DNA of 8,799 bases from JASFYU01 sp045046905 (GCA_045046905.1 JASFYU010000018.1:1-8799), one strand, 5' to 3'; shown: positions 1-7,175, counted from the stretch's first letter. The notes: generated by a model not told the origin, from the sequence alone. Translations and numbers: made by a program.

Positions 1-11
1 AGTAGAAGAAA

Positions 12-62
12 ACACCCCCGACCAGTACCTAAGCCTTGGGGTATAGGACTGGTCGGGGGTGT
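12..62 (-). terminator. Perfect 15-bp GC-rich hairpin, likely minus-strand terminator
   Basis: The arms at 12-26 (ACACCCCCGACCAGT) and 48-62 (ACTGGTCGGGGGTGT) are exact reverse complements. The 21-base loop can extend the stem by four pairs (28-31 with 44-47) past a bulged A at 27. Read on the minus strand, the stem is followed at once by a T-rich tail (TTTTCTTCT), as in an intrinsic terminator. The plus-strand side has no T-run. It could end the pump transcript that enters from the right, although it lies about 290 bases past the last stop codon. It could instead serve an element in that gap or be a repeat copy. The hairpin itself is certain; its assignment as a terminator is inference. Confidence 0.65.
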
Positions 63-351
63 CGCTTTGTATCTTTAGCTGTACTATCAGAGTACGGTCT
101 TAACTATTGGTTATTTTTATAATAGGGCCGTTAAAGAAGTTAAGCCCCGAGTCTTCACGAAAAGTATAGCTACGAAGTAACTCTGTTCATATAGATTAGA
201 ATGCAATAATTTTACCCTCCTTCGGAACGCCTATTCTCTATTTTCTATTCTCTACTTTTCAATCTGCACTCAATACTCATCACGTCATACCCTTACCAAT
301 AACAGTCGTATTTTCTTTTATAACCGAGTTCGTATTCAGGTTTTAAATACA
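63..351. other. Gene-free region, possible dispersed repeat
   Basis: No gene is supported here. On the minus strand, 117-230 is open for 37 codons between stops but contains no ATG, and its translation matches no family I know. It has the look of flavobacterial intergenic repeat sequence, which is an impression and not a database match. A pyrimidine-rich patch at 231-258 contains CTATTCTCTA twice (231-240 and 245-254). The rest is AT-rich without clear promoters. If the DUF2892 transcript runs on to the hairpin at 12-62, this would be a 3' untranslated region of about 290 bases. Confidence 0.5.
231..254. repeat. Short direct repeat in pyrimidine-rich filler
   Basis: CTATTCTCTA occurs at 231-240 and again at 245-254, joined by TTTT. 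On the minus strand this reads as purine-rich sequence of AGAATAG-like units. It resembles the longer purine-rich tract at 894-992. No function can be read from it. Confidence 0.6.
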
Positions 352-558
352 TCAAATAGTACAGCTATCCCCTTCTTTTTTAACTCCTAGCTTATGTAGA
401 AATTTTTCCATCAAACACCATTGAGTGAAGGAAGACTGTAAAAGGTTGGCTCCTACAAATACCGTAAACCACAACCAATTAATGTTGACGTAAACGGCTA
501 ATAGAACACTGATGATTATAAAGGAACCTGCAATGGCTCGTATATATCTATTTATCAT
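352..558 (-). CDS. DUF2892 (YgaP-type) small membrane protein
   Basis: This 68-residue inner-membrane protein belongs to the DUF2892 family, the same fold as the membrane part of the rhodanese YgaP. The pattern is an N-terminal basic stretch (MINRYIRAIAG), a hydrophobic helix (about 11-25), a second helix (about 28-45), and a family-like ending in which Cys48 precedes MEKFLHKLG. In relatives I recall, that Cys is followed by Pro; here the residue is Leu49. A second Cys (66) sits in the short tail. The ATG at 558 is 26 bases after the PII-like gene, so the two are probably co-transcribed as the end of the pump operon. DUF2892 proteins often sit beside rhodaneses, and a rhodanese-like gene lies at the other end of this window. 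The family call is good; the biochemical role is unknown. Confidence 0.88.
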   Translation of the reverse strand: MINRYIRAIAGSFIIISVLLAVYVNINWLWFTVFVGANLLQSSFTQWCLMEKFLHKLGVKKEGDSCTI

Positions 559-584
559 ACTACTTAGATTTTAAAGATTAACTT

Positions 585-890
585 TTATACAAATTTTTCT
601 ATAGGAACTACAACCGCTTTGATGGGGTTGTTGGTTTCTAAATGTTTATTGAATTCTTTTATCAAACTGAAAAGGGCATCAATATTCTCGTCCTCAGTAA
701 AGGAAAAAAACAAGCTGGACTTCACCCCTCCCTTTTCACTTGGGAACCAGCTCGTTGCACGCACTATTGCCGATTGATTCTTAAACCCGTCAATATGCGA
801 TTCACTAAAACTTTCAATTTTCGCTTTCTTAAAAAGTTGAAGAATTTCTTTATCGAACTCTTCTACGACCGTTACAATGAGTAGTTTCAT
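585..890 (-). CDS. PII-like (ferredoxin-fold) small protein linked to the RND pump
   Basis: This 101-residue cytoplasmic protein has no signal peptide. Its layout fits the PII/CutA/DUF3240 fold: strand MKLLIVTVV (1-9), helix (12-23), strand ending in HIDGFK (32-37), a T-loop-like stretch (38-56), strand SSLFFSF (58-64), helix (66-82), and a final strand IKAVVVPIEKFV that parallels the C-terminal V-L-P-V-E of classical PII proteins. Classical PII proteins are about 112 residues and have a conserved nucleotide-binding T-loop; that loop is not obviously conserved here. PII-like proteins encoded beside RND efflux genes are a known theme, and their ligand is usually undefined. The gene starts 100 bases after the permease stop, with AGGA just upstream of the ATG. 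The gene is secure; the fold assignment is a pattern-level inference. Confidence 0.85.
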   Translation of the reverse strand: MKLLIVTVVEEFDKEILQLFKKAKIESFSESHIDGFKNQSAIVRATSWFPSEKGGVKSSLFFSFTEDENIDALFSLIKEFNKHLETNNPIKAVVVPIEKFV

Positions 891-893
891 TTT

Positions 894-992
894 CCTATGT
901 TTTTTATTCTTTTCTCTTCTTTTGGCTTTTGCTCTTCGCTATTCGCTTTTGCCTTTTACTTCTTCACTTTTGACTATTCCCTCTTCGCTATT
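894..992 (-). repeat. Purine-rich degenerate tandem tract between permease and PII-like gene
   Basis: The minus strand is almost pure A/G for about 100 bases, built from loose units such as GCGAATAG, GAAGAG and CAAAAG. AATAGCGAAGAG occurs exactly twice (plus-strand positions 981-992 and 932-943). The right-hand copy overlaps the TAA stop of the permease (991-993). The tract fills the whole gap to the next gene, whose start follows it directly. This could be slippage-born filler or a purine-rich unstructured mRNA linker that helps translation of the downstream gene. Confidence 0.65.
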
Positions 993-3900
993 AATTATCC
1001 TCCGCACTCTTGTCATAATCCGCAGCCTCAGTTTCTTGAATCACCTCTGGATAGTTCTTCCGCTCTATCATATAATACACCAAGGGTACCACTAACAAGG
1101 TCAATACCGTTGACACTATGGTGCCGCCCATCAAAGAAATGGCCAAGCCTTGGAAAATAGGGTCGAACAGAATAACAAAGGCACCAATAACCACTGTTCC
1201 TGCAGTTAATAAAATAGGGGTTGTACGAACTGCACCTGCTTCAATAACGGCTTGTTTTAACGAAACTCCATCTGCTAATCGTAGATTAATAAAGTCAATA
1301 AGTAATACCGAGTTTCGTACCATTATTCCCGCTAAAGCAATCATACCTATAAATGATGTTGCAGTGAAAAAGGCTCCCATAATCCAGTGTCCTAGAACAA
1401 TACCTATTAATGATAAGGGAATGGCAACCATCATTACAATAGGAGCTTTAAAGTTTTGAAACCAACCAACAATTAATATGTAAATAATAATAATAGCACC
1501 CATAAAAGCTATTCCTAAATCTCTGAATACTTCTAAAGTTATCTGCCATTCACCATCCCATTTTACGGTATAGTTATCTTCATATTTAGGTTGTTCCATG
1601 TATAGCTCATCAAGCTTATAACCTTTCGGAAGCTCTATATCTTTCAACTTATCGGCCATCCCTAAAATAGCATATACCGGACTCTCTAATTTACCGGCCA
1701 TATCTGCCATTACGTAAACCACGCGCTTTTGATTTTTTCTATAAATACTTTTTGCTCTTGTCGTCGTTTTAATGTCGACTAAATCGCCAATAGTAATCAG
1801 ATTGCCTTGTTGTGATTTCACTTTCAATTGGGCAATATCACTAATGGTTGATTTCTCTTTCTCATCTAAGGCCAAGATCAGACCTACTTGACTTGAAGCA
1901 TTTTCATCGTATAGCGTTGTAATTGCTCGGTTAGACAAGGCCATATTCATGGTGTAGGCAATTTGCTGTGGCGTAACACCATACAACATCGCTTTCTCTT
2001 TGTCAATGATAAATTCATATTCAATCTGATCTGCTTCAACCATCCAATCAATATCTACGACATCTTCTGTATTTTTAAGGATGTTTTTTAACTGATTAGC
2101 AACATCAATCTGGGTGTCATAGTCTGGCCCGTAAATTTCCGCCACTATGGTGGACAATACTGGAGGTCCAGGAGGAACTTCAATTAATTTTACATTCGCG
2201 TTGTATTTACTTGCTATTTTTTGAATTTCTGGCCGTAATAATTTAGCAATACCATGGCTTTGAATTGAACGTTCATCTTTATCAATCAAATTCACTTGAA
2301 TATCAGCCATATTGCTTCCGCCACGTAAATCGTAATGGCGTACCAATCCGTTAAACGTAATGGGAGCAGAAGTACCTACATAGCTTTGATAGGTCACTAT
2401 TTCTGGTCGTGTCGCTAAATATTGAGCGATTTCTTGAGTAACCACAGCCGTACGCTCTAAGGTGTTGCCCTCAGGCATATCAATGATTACTTGAAATTCA
2501 TTTTTATTATCAAAAGGCAACATTTTAACAGCGACAGCTTTGGTGAAGAACATCGCTATTGAGCCCACTAGTAATAAGAAGGTGATTCCTAAAAACAACC
2601 AACGCTTGGTTTTATTTTCAATTAAGGGGCGTTCGTACTTATCATACATTTTGTAGATAAAAGTTTCTTCTAAAGGCTTTTGAACCTTTTCAGCAGCTCC
2701 TTTTTTACTCTTTTCACGAAGGAAAATAACGCCTAAATAAGGTGTAATTGTTAGGGCTACAAACAATGATAAAATCATAGCGATAGAAGCGCCAATTGGC
2801 ATCGGACTCATGTAAGGCCCCATCATCCCAGAGACAAAGGCCATTGGTAAAACGGAAGCGATTACCGTAAAGGTGGCTAAAATAGTAGGGTTTCCTACCT
2901 CATTTATGGCGTAAATTGCTGCCTGTTTAAACGGTAGCCGCTTCATTTTAAAGTGCCGGTGCATATTTTCGGCAATAATTATAGAGTCATCGACCACAAT
3001 ACCTGTTACAAACACCAATGCGAAAAGTGTAATTCTATTTAGTGTGTAATCAAGCATGTAGTAACTCAAAAGCGTCAAAGCAAATGTGATCGGCACCGAT
3101 AAAAACACAACCAATCCGCCACGCCAGCCCATTGCTAGCATCACTACAAAAGTAACTGCAATGATAGACCCCATAAGGTGTAACAGTAGTTCTGATACTT
3201 TTTTAGATGCTGTCTCTCCGTAGTTTCTTGTCACTTCGACATGCACATCATCTGGAATTAAGTCAGCTCTTAAGTGCTCAACTTTATCAAGAATAACCTC
3301 GGCAATTTTCATGGCATCAGCGCCTTTTCGTTTTGCAATTGAAATGGTCACTGCTGGATATTCTGATTTGTAATCTGAAGCTTTTTCACTCGCTTGTCCG
3401 AAACCTAAGCTCACATAATTAATGGGCACTTCTGGGCCGTCTATAATATGTGCGATCTGTTTTAAATAAATAGGTTGATTTTGCTGCACACCAACAACGA
3501 GATTTTCTACATCTTCGATTGTTTCTAAAAACTTACCCGTTGTTACCAAAAACTCGGTATCAGATTTATCAAAACTACCCGCACTTAATTGCGTGTTGTT
3601 GGCTTTTATCATTTCAGAAACCGATAAGAAGTCTAATCCGCTTGCAGAGAGTTTGTCTTTGTCAAGAACTACACGTAACTGGCGATTTCTACCTCCAATT
3701 TTATGGGTAATAGCAACGTCATTTATTTTTTCAATTTCATCCGTTAACTCTTGAGCAATTTGTTTTAATTGATAATCGTCATAAGTTTCGCTCCACAGTG
3801 TGAGTCCCAACATGGGCACATCATCAATAGCACGGGTCTTTATCAACGGAAAAGTCACCCCCTGCGGCATAACATCCATATGTTTGTTGATCTCATTGTA

Positions 3901-4239
3901 CAGTTTTACGAACGAGCGTTCAATATCCTCGCCCACATAAAATTGTACGATTACCATACCGCCTTCCTTCATCGAAGTCGAATACACATACTCCACCCCT
4001 TTGATATTCGAAATCAGTTTTTCTAAGGGCTTTACCACCCGAGATTCCACCTCGGTCGGACTTGCCCCTGGGTATCCCACAAAAATATCGGCCATGGGCA
4101 CATCTATTTGAGGCTCCTCTTCTCGGGGAATCAAAAATGAACTATATACCCCAATGACGATGAACACAATCATCAGCAGCACTGTTAACTTGCTGCCTAT
4201 GAACATTTTGGCAATCTTGCCTGCTAATCCTTCTTTCAT
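991..4239 (-). CDS. RND-family efflux permease (AcrB/HAE-like), inner membrane
   Basis: This is the proton-driven inner-membrane subunit of a tripartite pump. From the ATG at 4239 it has 1082 residues, a normal RND length. An upstream TTG at 4263 is in frame, but the ATG follows an A-rich leader and gives a typical N-terminus (basic stretch, then TM1 at about 18-35). The order is TM1, a first periplasmic loop (PREEEP and GASPTEVE motifs), TM2-6, a cytoplasmic linker (about 510-545), TM7, a second periplasmic loop (about 565-905) and TM8-12. TM4 carries GIVVDDSIIIAEN with Asp417/Asp418, the paired proton-relay acids of the drug/organic RND type, unlike the usual single-Asp pattern of CzcA/CusA. 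TM10 has GIMVRNS, so Arg975 sits where AcrB has Lys940. The gene follows the adaptor after a 256-base gap. Substrate is unknown. Confidence 0.96.
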   Translation of the reverse strand: MKEGLAGKIAKMFIGSKLTVLLMIVFIVIGVYSSFLIPREEEPQIDVPMADIFVGYPGASPTEVESRVVKPLEKLISNIKGVEYVYSTSMKEGGMVIVQFYVGEDIERSFVKLYNEINKHMDVMPQGVTFPLIKTRAIDDVPMLGLTLWSETYDDYQLKQIAQELTDEIEKINDVAITHKIGGRNRQLRVVLDKDKLSASGLDFLSVSEMIKANNTQLSAGSFDKSDTEFLVTTGKFLETIEDVENLVVGVQQNQPIYLKQIAHIIDGPEVPINYVSLGFGQASEKASDYKSEYPAVTISIAKRKGADAMKIAEVILDKVEHLRADLIPDDVHVEVTRNYGETASKKVSELLLHLMGSIIAVTFVVMLAMGWRGGLVVFLSVPITFALTLLSYYMLDYTLNRITLFALVFVTGIVVDDSIIIAENMHRHFKMKRLPFKQAAIYAINEVGNPTILATFTVIASVLPMAFVSGMMGPYMSPMPIGASIAMILSLFVALTITPYLGVIFLREKSKKGAAEKVQKPLEETFIYKMYDKYERPLIENKTKRWLFLGITFLLLVGSIAMFFTKAVAVKMLPFDNKNEFQVIIDMPEGNTLERTAVVTQEIAQYLATRPEIVTYQSYVGTSAPITFNGLVRHYDLRGGSNMADIQVNLIDKDERSIQSHGIAKLLRPEIQKIASKYNANVKLIEVPPGPPVLSTIVAEIYGPDYDTQIDVANQLKNILKNTEDVVDIDWMVEADQIEYEFIIDKEKAMLYGVTPQQIAYTMNMALSNRAITTLYDENASSQVGLILALDEKEKSTISDIAQLKVKSQQGNLITIGDLVDIKTTTRAKSIYRKNQKRVVYVMADMAGKLESPVYAILGMADKLKDIELPKGYKLDELYMEQPKYEDNYTVKWDGEWQITLEVFRDLGIAFMGAIIIIYILIVGWFQNFKAPIVMMVAIPLSLIGIVLGHWIMGAFFTATSFIGMIALAGIMVRNSVLLIDFINLRLADGVSLKQAVIEAGAVRTTPILLTAGTVVIGAFVILFDPIFQGLAISLMGGTIVSTVLTLLVVPLVYYMIERKNYPEVIQETEAADYDKSAEDN

Positions 4240-4263
4240 CTGTTTGTTTTTATTGTTTTTCAA

Positions 4264-4389
4264 TGGTCATAACTGACCTTTGCCCATCAAAATAATCATT
4301 GTCCTTAGGTCTAAAGATTATGTCGATTTCATTATTTAAATCCTTGGTTTTGACGTTCCCTTCGCAAGCCCCGACGGTTTTTAATAGTC
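4264..4389 (-). other. AT-rich spacer before the permease with coding-like remnant
   Basis: On the minus strand, from about 4424 to 4258, one frame stays open for some 54 codons after a TAG and ends in TAA just before the permease start. Its residues, for example the run NEIDIIFRPKDNDYFDGQ, look protein-like, but there is no ATG until seven codons from the end. I do not recognise it. It may be a decayed gene fragment or part of the repeat next to it. The segment also contains GGGCTTGCGAAG (plus-strand 4360-4371), a 12-mer that recurs in the leader before the TolC-like gene (7009-7020). Confidence 0.35.
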
Positions 4390-4495
4390 CTCGAAAATGC
4401 TCAGGGCGGGCTTTTCGCTTCTACTACGTTCCGCCCTCGATTGCCATCGTGAGCAGATCCGCGGTAACCGCTGCAATCCCTAACGCAGCCTTTAT
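4390..4495 (-). repeat. GC-rich structured intergenic element, flavobacterial-repeat-like
   Basis: Read on the minus strand, the element starts right after the adaptor stop (TAG at 4496-4498). It holds AGGGATTGCAGCGG, a compact dyad GCGGTTACCGC (4461-4471), a purine-rich middle, and GAAGCGAAAAGCCCGCCC. The 7-bp arms AGGGCGG/CCGCCCT (4431-4437 with 4403-4409) can close a 35-base hairpin. The frame of GGGATTG-AGCGG followed by AGTAGAAGCGAAAAGCCCG matches, from memory, a structured sequence found in intergenic regions of many flavobacterial genomes. It is much more GC-rich than its surroundings. No strong T-run follows, so it is not a typical terminator. It may act as an RNA processing, stability or attenuation element inside the pump operon. 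Confidence 0.55.
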
Positions 4496-5578
4496 CTACT
4501 GAATAGTGATTTTTGCCCCGTTGTACAATTTTCCCTCTGCCGAAACAATGTATTGTTCATCGGCCGATAAGCCCGAAAGCACTTCAACCTGATCTCCGAA
4601 GGTGCGCCCCAGACGCAACCAACGCAACAAGGCGGTATTTCGCTGACTTACCGTATATATACCCTTCAATTGTCCTTGTTCGATTATCGCTTGGGTTGGA
4701 ATCATGATAGTATTGGCGATTGTTTTTCGCTTTGTCGGAAACCGTACTGTCGCGTACATACCCGATAGTATCTCAGCCTTCGACTCTTCGAGTACCACCT
4801 TGACCATATATTGCCCACCTGTATTTTTGGCAGAGGTACTGATTTCAGCTACTTTGCCCTTTACTACCGTATCTAATGATTTAAGCACAATATTTACTTC
4901 TGCACCCGCTTTGATCTGTATAATTTCAGATTCAGGCACCATGGCCATCACTTGAAATTTTCCAGGGGCTTCTATTTCTAACAAGGGCATACCAGGTTTT
5001 GCCATATCACCCACATTAATAAACCTATTGGTCAGAATACCCTCAAACGGGGCCCGAATGTTCACATACGACAATTGGGCATTTACCTCATTCTTCATTT
5101 GTTTAGCAACTTCTAATCTCGCTTTGGCCATAGTATAGTTCGAGCTGATATCGTCAAATTCCTTTTGCGAGGCACTCTGCTCCTTAAACAAGGCCTTATA
5201 CCTATTATAATCTTTTTCGGTATTATCGAAAGCGGCCGTCGCCTCTATAATACCTGCATTCACCTGTGCCAGTTTGGCTGAAATATCAGTATTGTTGATA
5301 CTCAATAACAATTGCCCAGCAGCTACTCTATCGCCCACCTTTACATATACCTTATCTACATAACCCATCATTCGGGTACTGAGATCCGCACTTTTGACCG
5401 CTTCAATCTTACCGCTGACCGTCAAAAATGTATGGCTAGCATTTTCGGCCACAACCATGGTTTGAACCGCTATTGCCGGGCTAGTATCTACAATCTCTTT
5501 TGGGGTTTCACCACCACAGCCTGCTACTAAAATAGTCAAGCCCAAGGCTACTGCTGGTATGTAATTCTTATTTTTCAT
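4496..5578 (-). CDS. RND efflux periplasmic adaptor lipoprotein (HlyD/MFP family)
   Basis: The adaptor bridges the permease to the outer-membrane channel. With the ATG at 5578 the protein has 360 residues and begins with a lipoprotein signal ending in VAGC, so Cys21 would be lipidated. An in-frame ATG 27 bases upstream would put nine extra residues before the signal and is less likely. Regions in order: first half of the lipoyl-like domain with GYVDKVYVKVGDRVAAGQ (about 72-89), a helical hairpin (about 100-167) that contacts the TolC-like protein, the second lipoyl half with the conserved RAPFEG (174-179), then beta-barrel and membrane-proximal domains to the C-terminus. No metal-binding His/Met-rich tail is seen, unlike some Cus-type adaptors. 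It lies 79 bases after the TolC-like gene and 256 bases before the permease gene; that second gap is unusual for a pump operon. Confidence 0.95.
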   Translation of the reverse strand: MKNKNYIPAVALGLTILVAGCGGETPKEIVDTSPAIAVQTMVVAENASHTFLTVSGKIEAVKSADLSTRMMGYVDKVYVKVGDRVAAGQLLLSINNTDISAKLAQVNAGIIEATAAFDNTEKDYNRYKALFKEQSASQKEFDDISSNYTMAKARLEVAKQMKNEVNAQLSYVNIRAPFEGILTNRFINVGDMAKPGMPLLEIEAPGKFQVMAMVPESEIIQIKAGAEVNIVLKSLDTVVKGKVAEISTSAKNTGGQYMVKVVLEESKAEILSGMYATVRFPTKRKTIANTIMIPTQAIIEQGQLKGIYTVSQRNTALLRWLRLGRTFGDQVEVLSGLSADEQYIVSAEGKLYNGAKITIQ

Positions 5579-5657
5579 TATTTTAGGTTTAAGTACTTCG
5601 TACAACGTATTTAATATTTTTTTGTAAACTTTTATTTCTCCCTTTCGAGGCCATAAT

Positions 5658-6962
5658 CTATTTTTTGATTAAAAACCTGACATACGCAAAGGCATAATTA
5701 TGCTGAAAAATAGTGGCGTAATATTCCAATTGTTTTTGGGAGTATTGGGTTTCTGACATCAGTAGATCTGTTGTTTTTTCTAATCCTTGCTTGAATCGAT
5801 TGGTGCGAATACGTAGTGATTCTTTAGATTGTTCCAAAGCCAATTGAGTCAGCTTCAATTTGTTCTTCGCATCTTGAAGGCTTCTTTTAGCCTTGTTCAG
5901 TTCCATTCGGCTTTCTGCCTTGTATTGCCCTAACTGAACTTTTGATTTTTCATATTCAGCCTTGCTTTTTTGAGCTTTTCCCAGCCGTTTGCCTCCTTCA
6001 AAAAGATTCCATTTCAATTCTGCTCCGAAAAGATAGCCGTTGGCATCGCCCTGAAAAACACCGTCATCGTGTAGTTCGTAGGTACCAAAGGCGTTCAGCC
6101 TTGGCAAAAAGGCCATTTTATCAGCACTGTATATATGCTTGTACGCCTGAGTGGCAGAATGTAATGCCAAAATATCGCTTCGGTTTTCTGAAAAATCCTC
6201 AAAGGCACTATCGTCGTATATCACGCTCAAGGTGTCTATAGGCCTCAAAATTTGATAGCTATCCTCACTCATCAGTACCGACACATAATTCGAGGCATTC
6301 AAAATAGCGCTCTTGGCGTAGTGTAATTGGTTATCGATTTCAGTTGCACGGACCGCTACCGCCAATACATCAGATTTTTGCAAGAAACCCTGATTAAAGC
6401 TATGATCTGCTATTCGCTTGTTTTCCACAGCCATTTCTTTGGTCTTCTCCAAGACTTCTACCGTTTTATATGCCAATTGTAGTTGCATATATGCCTTTTT
6501 TGCTTCTAGCTCTATAAAGTCTAGAGTACGCCCAGCCTGCAGTTCTGTAGCATGCCACTTGGCCTTAGCGGCCTTACGATGATAAATACCGTCGAAGTTC
6601 AATAGAGGCTGCTGCACGACTACGCGGGTGGCATAATCCTCAATCTGTCGGGGATCGTTGAGCAAGGCAGGGTTAAAATCGGCCTGGGTTAAAATCTCTT
6701 GGTTCAGTTTAGTACCAAAGGCCATCAAGGGGTTTGTAGTGGCAATACCAGTATGTGATATACTAATGTTGGGCAAAAGCACTGCATTGGTCTGGTTAAA
6801 ATCACCCTTGGCCGCCAGCACATCTTGTTCGGCCATTTTTAAAGTGGCATTTTGCGTCTTTACCCTTGTGATAACCTCCTCTTGGGTAATTGCCATTGTT
6901 TCTTGCGACTCTACCAAAAGAGGAGCTATTGACAATGTTAGTAAAACTATTAATTTCTTCAT
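5658..6962 (-). CDS. TolC-family outer-membrane efflux protein
   Basis: This is the outer-membrane exit duct of the pump. It has 434 residues, a typical length, with a signal peptide of about 19 residues (hydrophobic LIVLLTLSIAPLLV, likely cleavage after VES). It contains two repeats of the OEP fold. The first runs from about 25 to 235 and includes LLPNISIS and the strand-region motif NPLMAFGTKLNQE (77-89). The second runs from about 255 to 430 with FLPRLNAFGTYE (285-296), WNLFEGGKR (318-326), long coiled-coil helices rich in Lys/Glu/Gln, and RFKQGLEKTTDLL (389-401). The ATG at 6962 gives a clean signal sequence; AAGGAAG lies 12 bases upstream and could act as a weak ribosome site. It is the first gene of the pump transcription unit, after a 308-base gene-free leader. 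Confidence 0.95.
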   Translation of the reverse strand: MKKLIVLLTLSIAPLLVESQETMAITQEEVITRVKTQNATLKMAEQDVLAAKGDFNQTNAVLLPNISISHTGIATTNPLMAFGTKLNQEILTQADFNPALLNDPRQIEDYATRVVVQQPLLNFDGIYHRKAAKAKWHATELQAGRTLDFIELEAKKAYMQLQLAYKTVEVLEKTKEMAVENKRIADHSFNQGFLQKSDVLAVAVRATEIDNQLHYAKSAILNASNYVSVLMSEDSYQILRPIDTLSVIYDDSAFEDFSENRSDILALHSATQAYKHIYSADKMAFLPRLNAFGTYELHDDGVFQGDANGYLFGAELKWNLFEGGKRLGKAQKSKAEYEKSKVQLGQYKAESRMELNKAKRSLQDAKNKLKLTQLALEQSKESLRIRTNRFKQGLEKTTDLLMSETQYSQKQLEYYATIFQHNYAFAYVRFLIKK

Positions 6963-7057
6963 GGTTTCAATTTACTTCCTTGGGTCGACCTTGGTCGTCT
7001 TTAAACAGCTTCGCAAGCCCTAGGTAATTTGCTTCGGTAAAATTAAGCGGAGAATAC

Positions 7058-7088
7058 CGATTGTACCGTAACCTTTGTTACCAACAAA
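7058..7088 (-). promoter_or_regulatory. Weak Bacteroidota-type promoter candidate for the pump operon
   Basis: On the minus strand TTTG (7085-7088) is followed by exactly 19 bases and then TACAATCG (7058-7065). The Bacteroidota sigma factor consensus is TTTG, 19 bases, TAnnTTTG. The -33 box is exact, and the -7 box matches four of six defined positions. The spacer holds the dyad GTAAC-AAAG-GTTAC (7068-7081), which would suit a repressor site. The start point would lie roughly 90 bases upstream of the TolC-like ATG. Given the AT-rich setting, a chance match is quite possible. Confidence 0.28.
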
Positions 7089-7165
7089 TTGATATAGGCG
7101 TTTTCGCCTTGAACGCAAGGCTAGGGTCAGAAAGTAAATAAGAAGCGTCTCGTCTGAAAATATAC

Positions 7166-7175
7166 TTGTATACAA
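7166..7175. promoter_or_regulatory. Palindrome TTGTATACAA, possible operator
   Basis: This is a perfect 10-base palindrome just after the terminator hairpin of the upstream unit. The sequence TATACTTGTATAC across 7161-7173 also repeats TATAC. Such symmetric AT-rich sites suit a dimeric repressor of the TetR, MarR or ArsR type, but no regulator gene is present in the window to pair with it. It lies about 200 bases upstream of the TolC-like start. Confidence 0.25.

Noticed and set aside
642..1459. Plus-strand open frames opposite the PII-like and permease genes
   Set aside because: They are antisense to well-supported genes, have low-complexity or unlikely compositions and match no family.
4240..4263. 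Upstream TTG start for the permease
   Set aside because: It adds only eight polar residues, and the ATG at 4239 has an A-rich leader and a standard RND N-terminus.
5579..5605. Upstream ATG for the adaptor
   Set aside because: It would place nine residues before a clear lipoprotein signal that begins with MKNK at 5578.
3519..6241. Plus-strand open frames opposite the permease, adaptor and TolC-like genes
   Set aside because: They lie wholly or largely within strong minus-strand genes and show no domain features.
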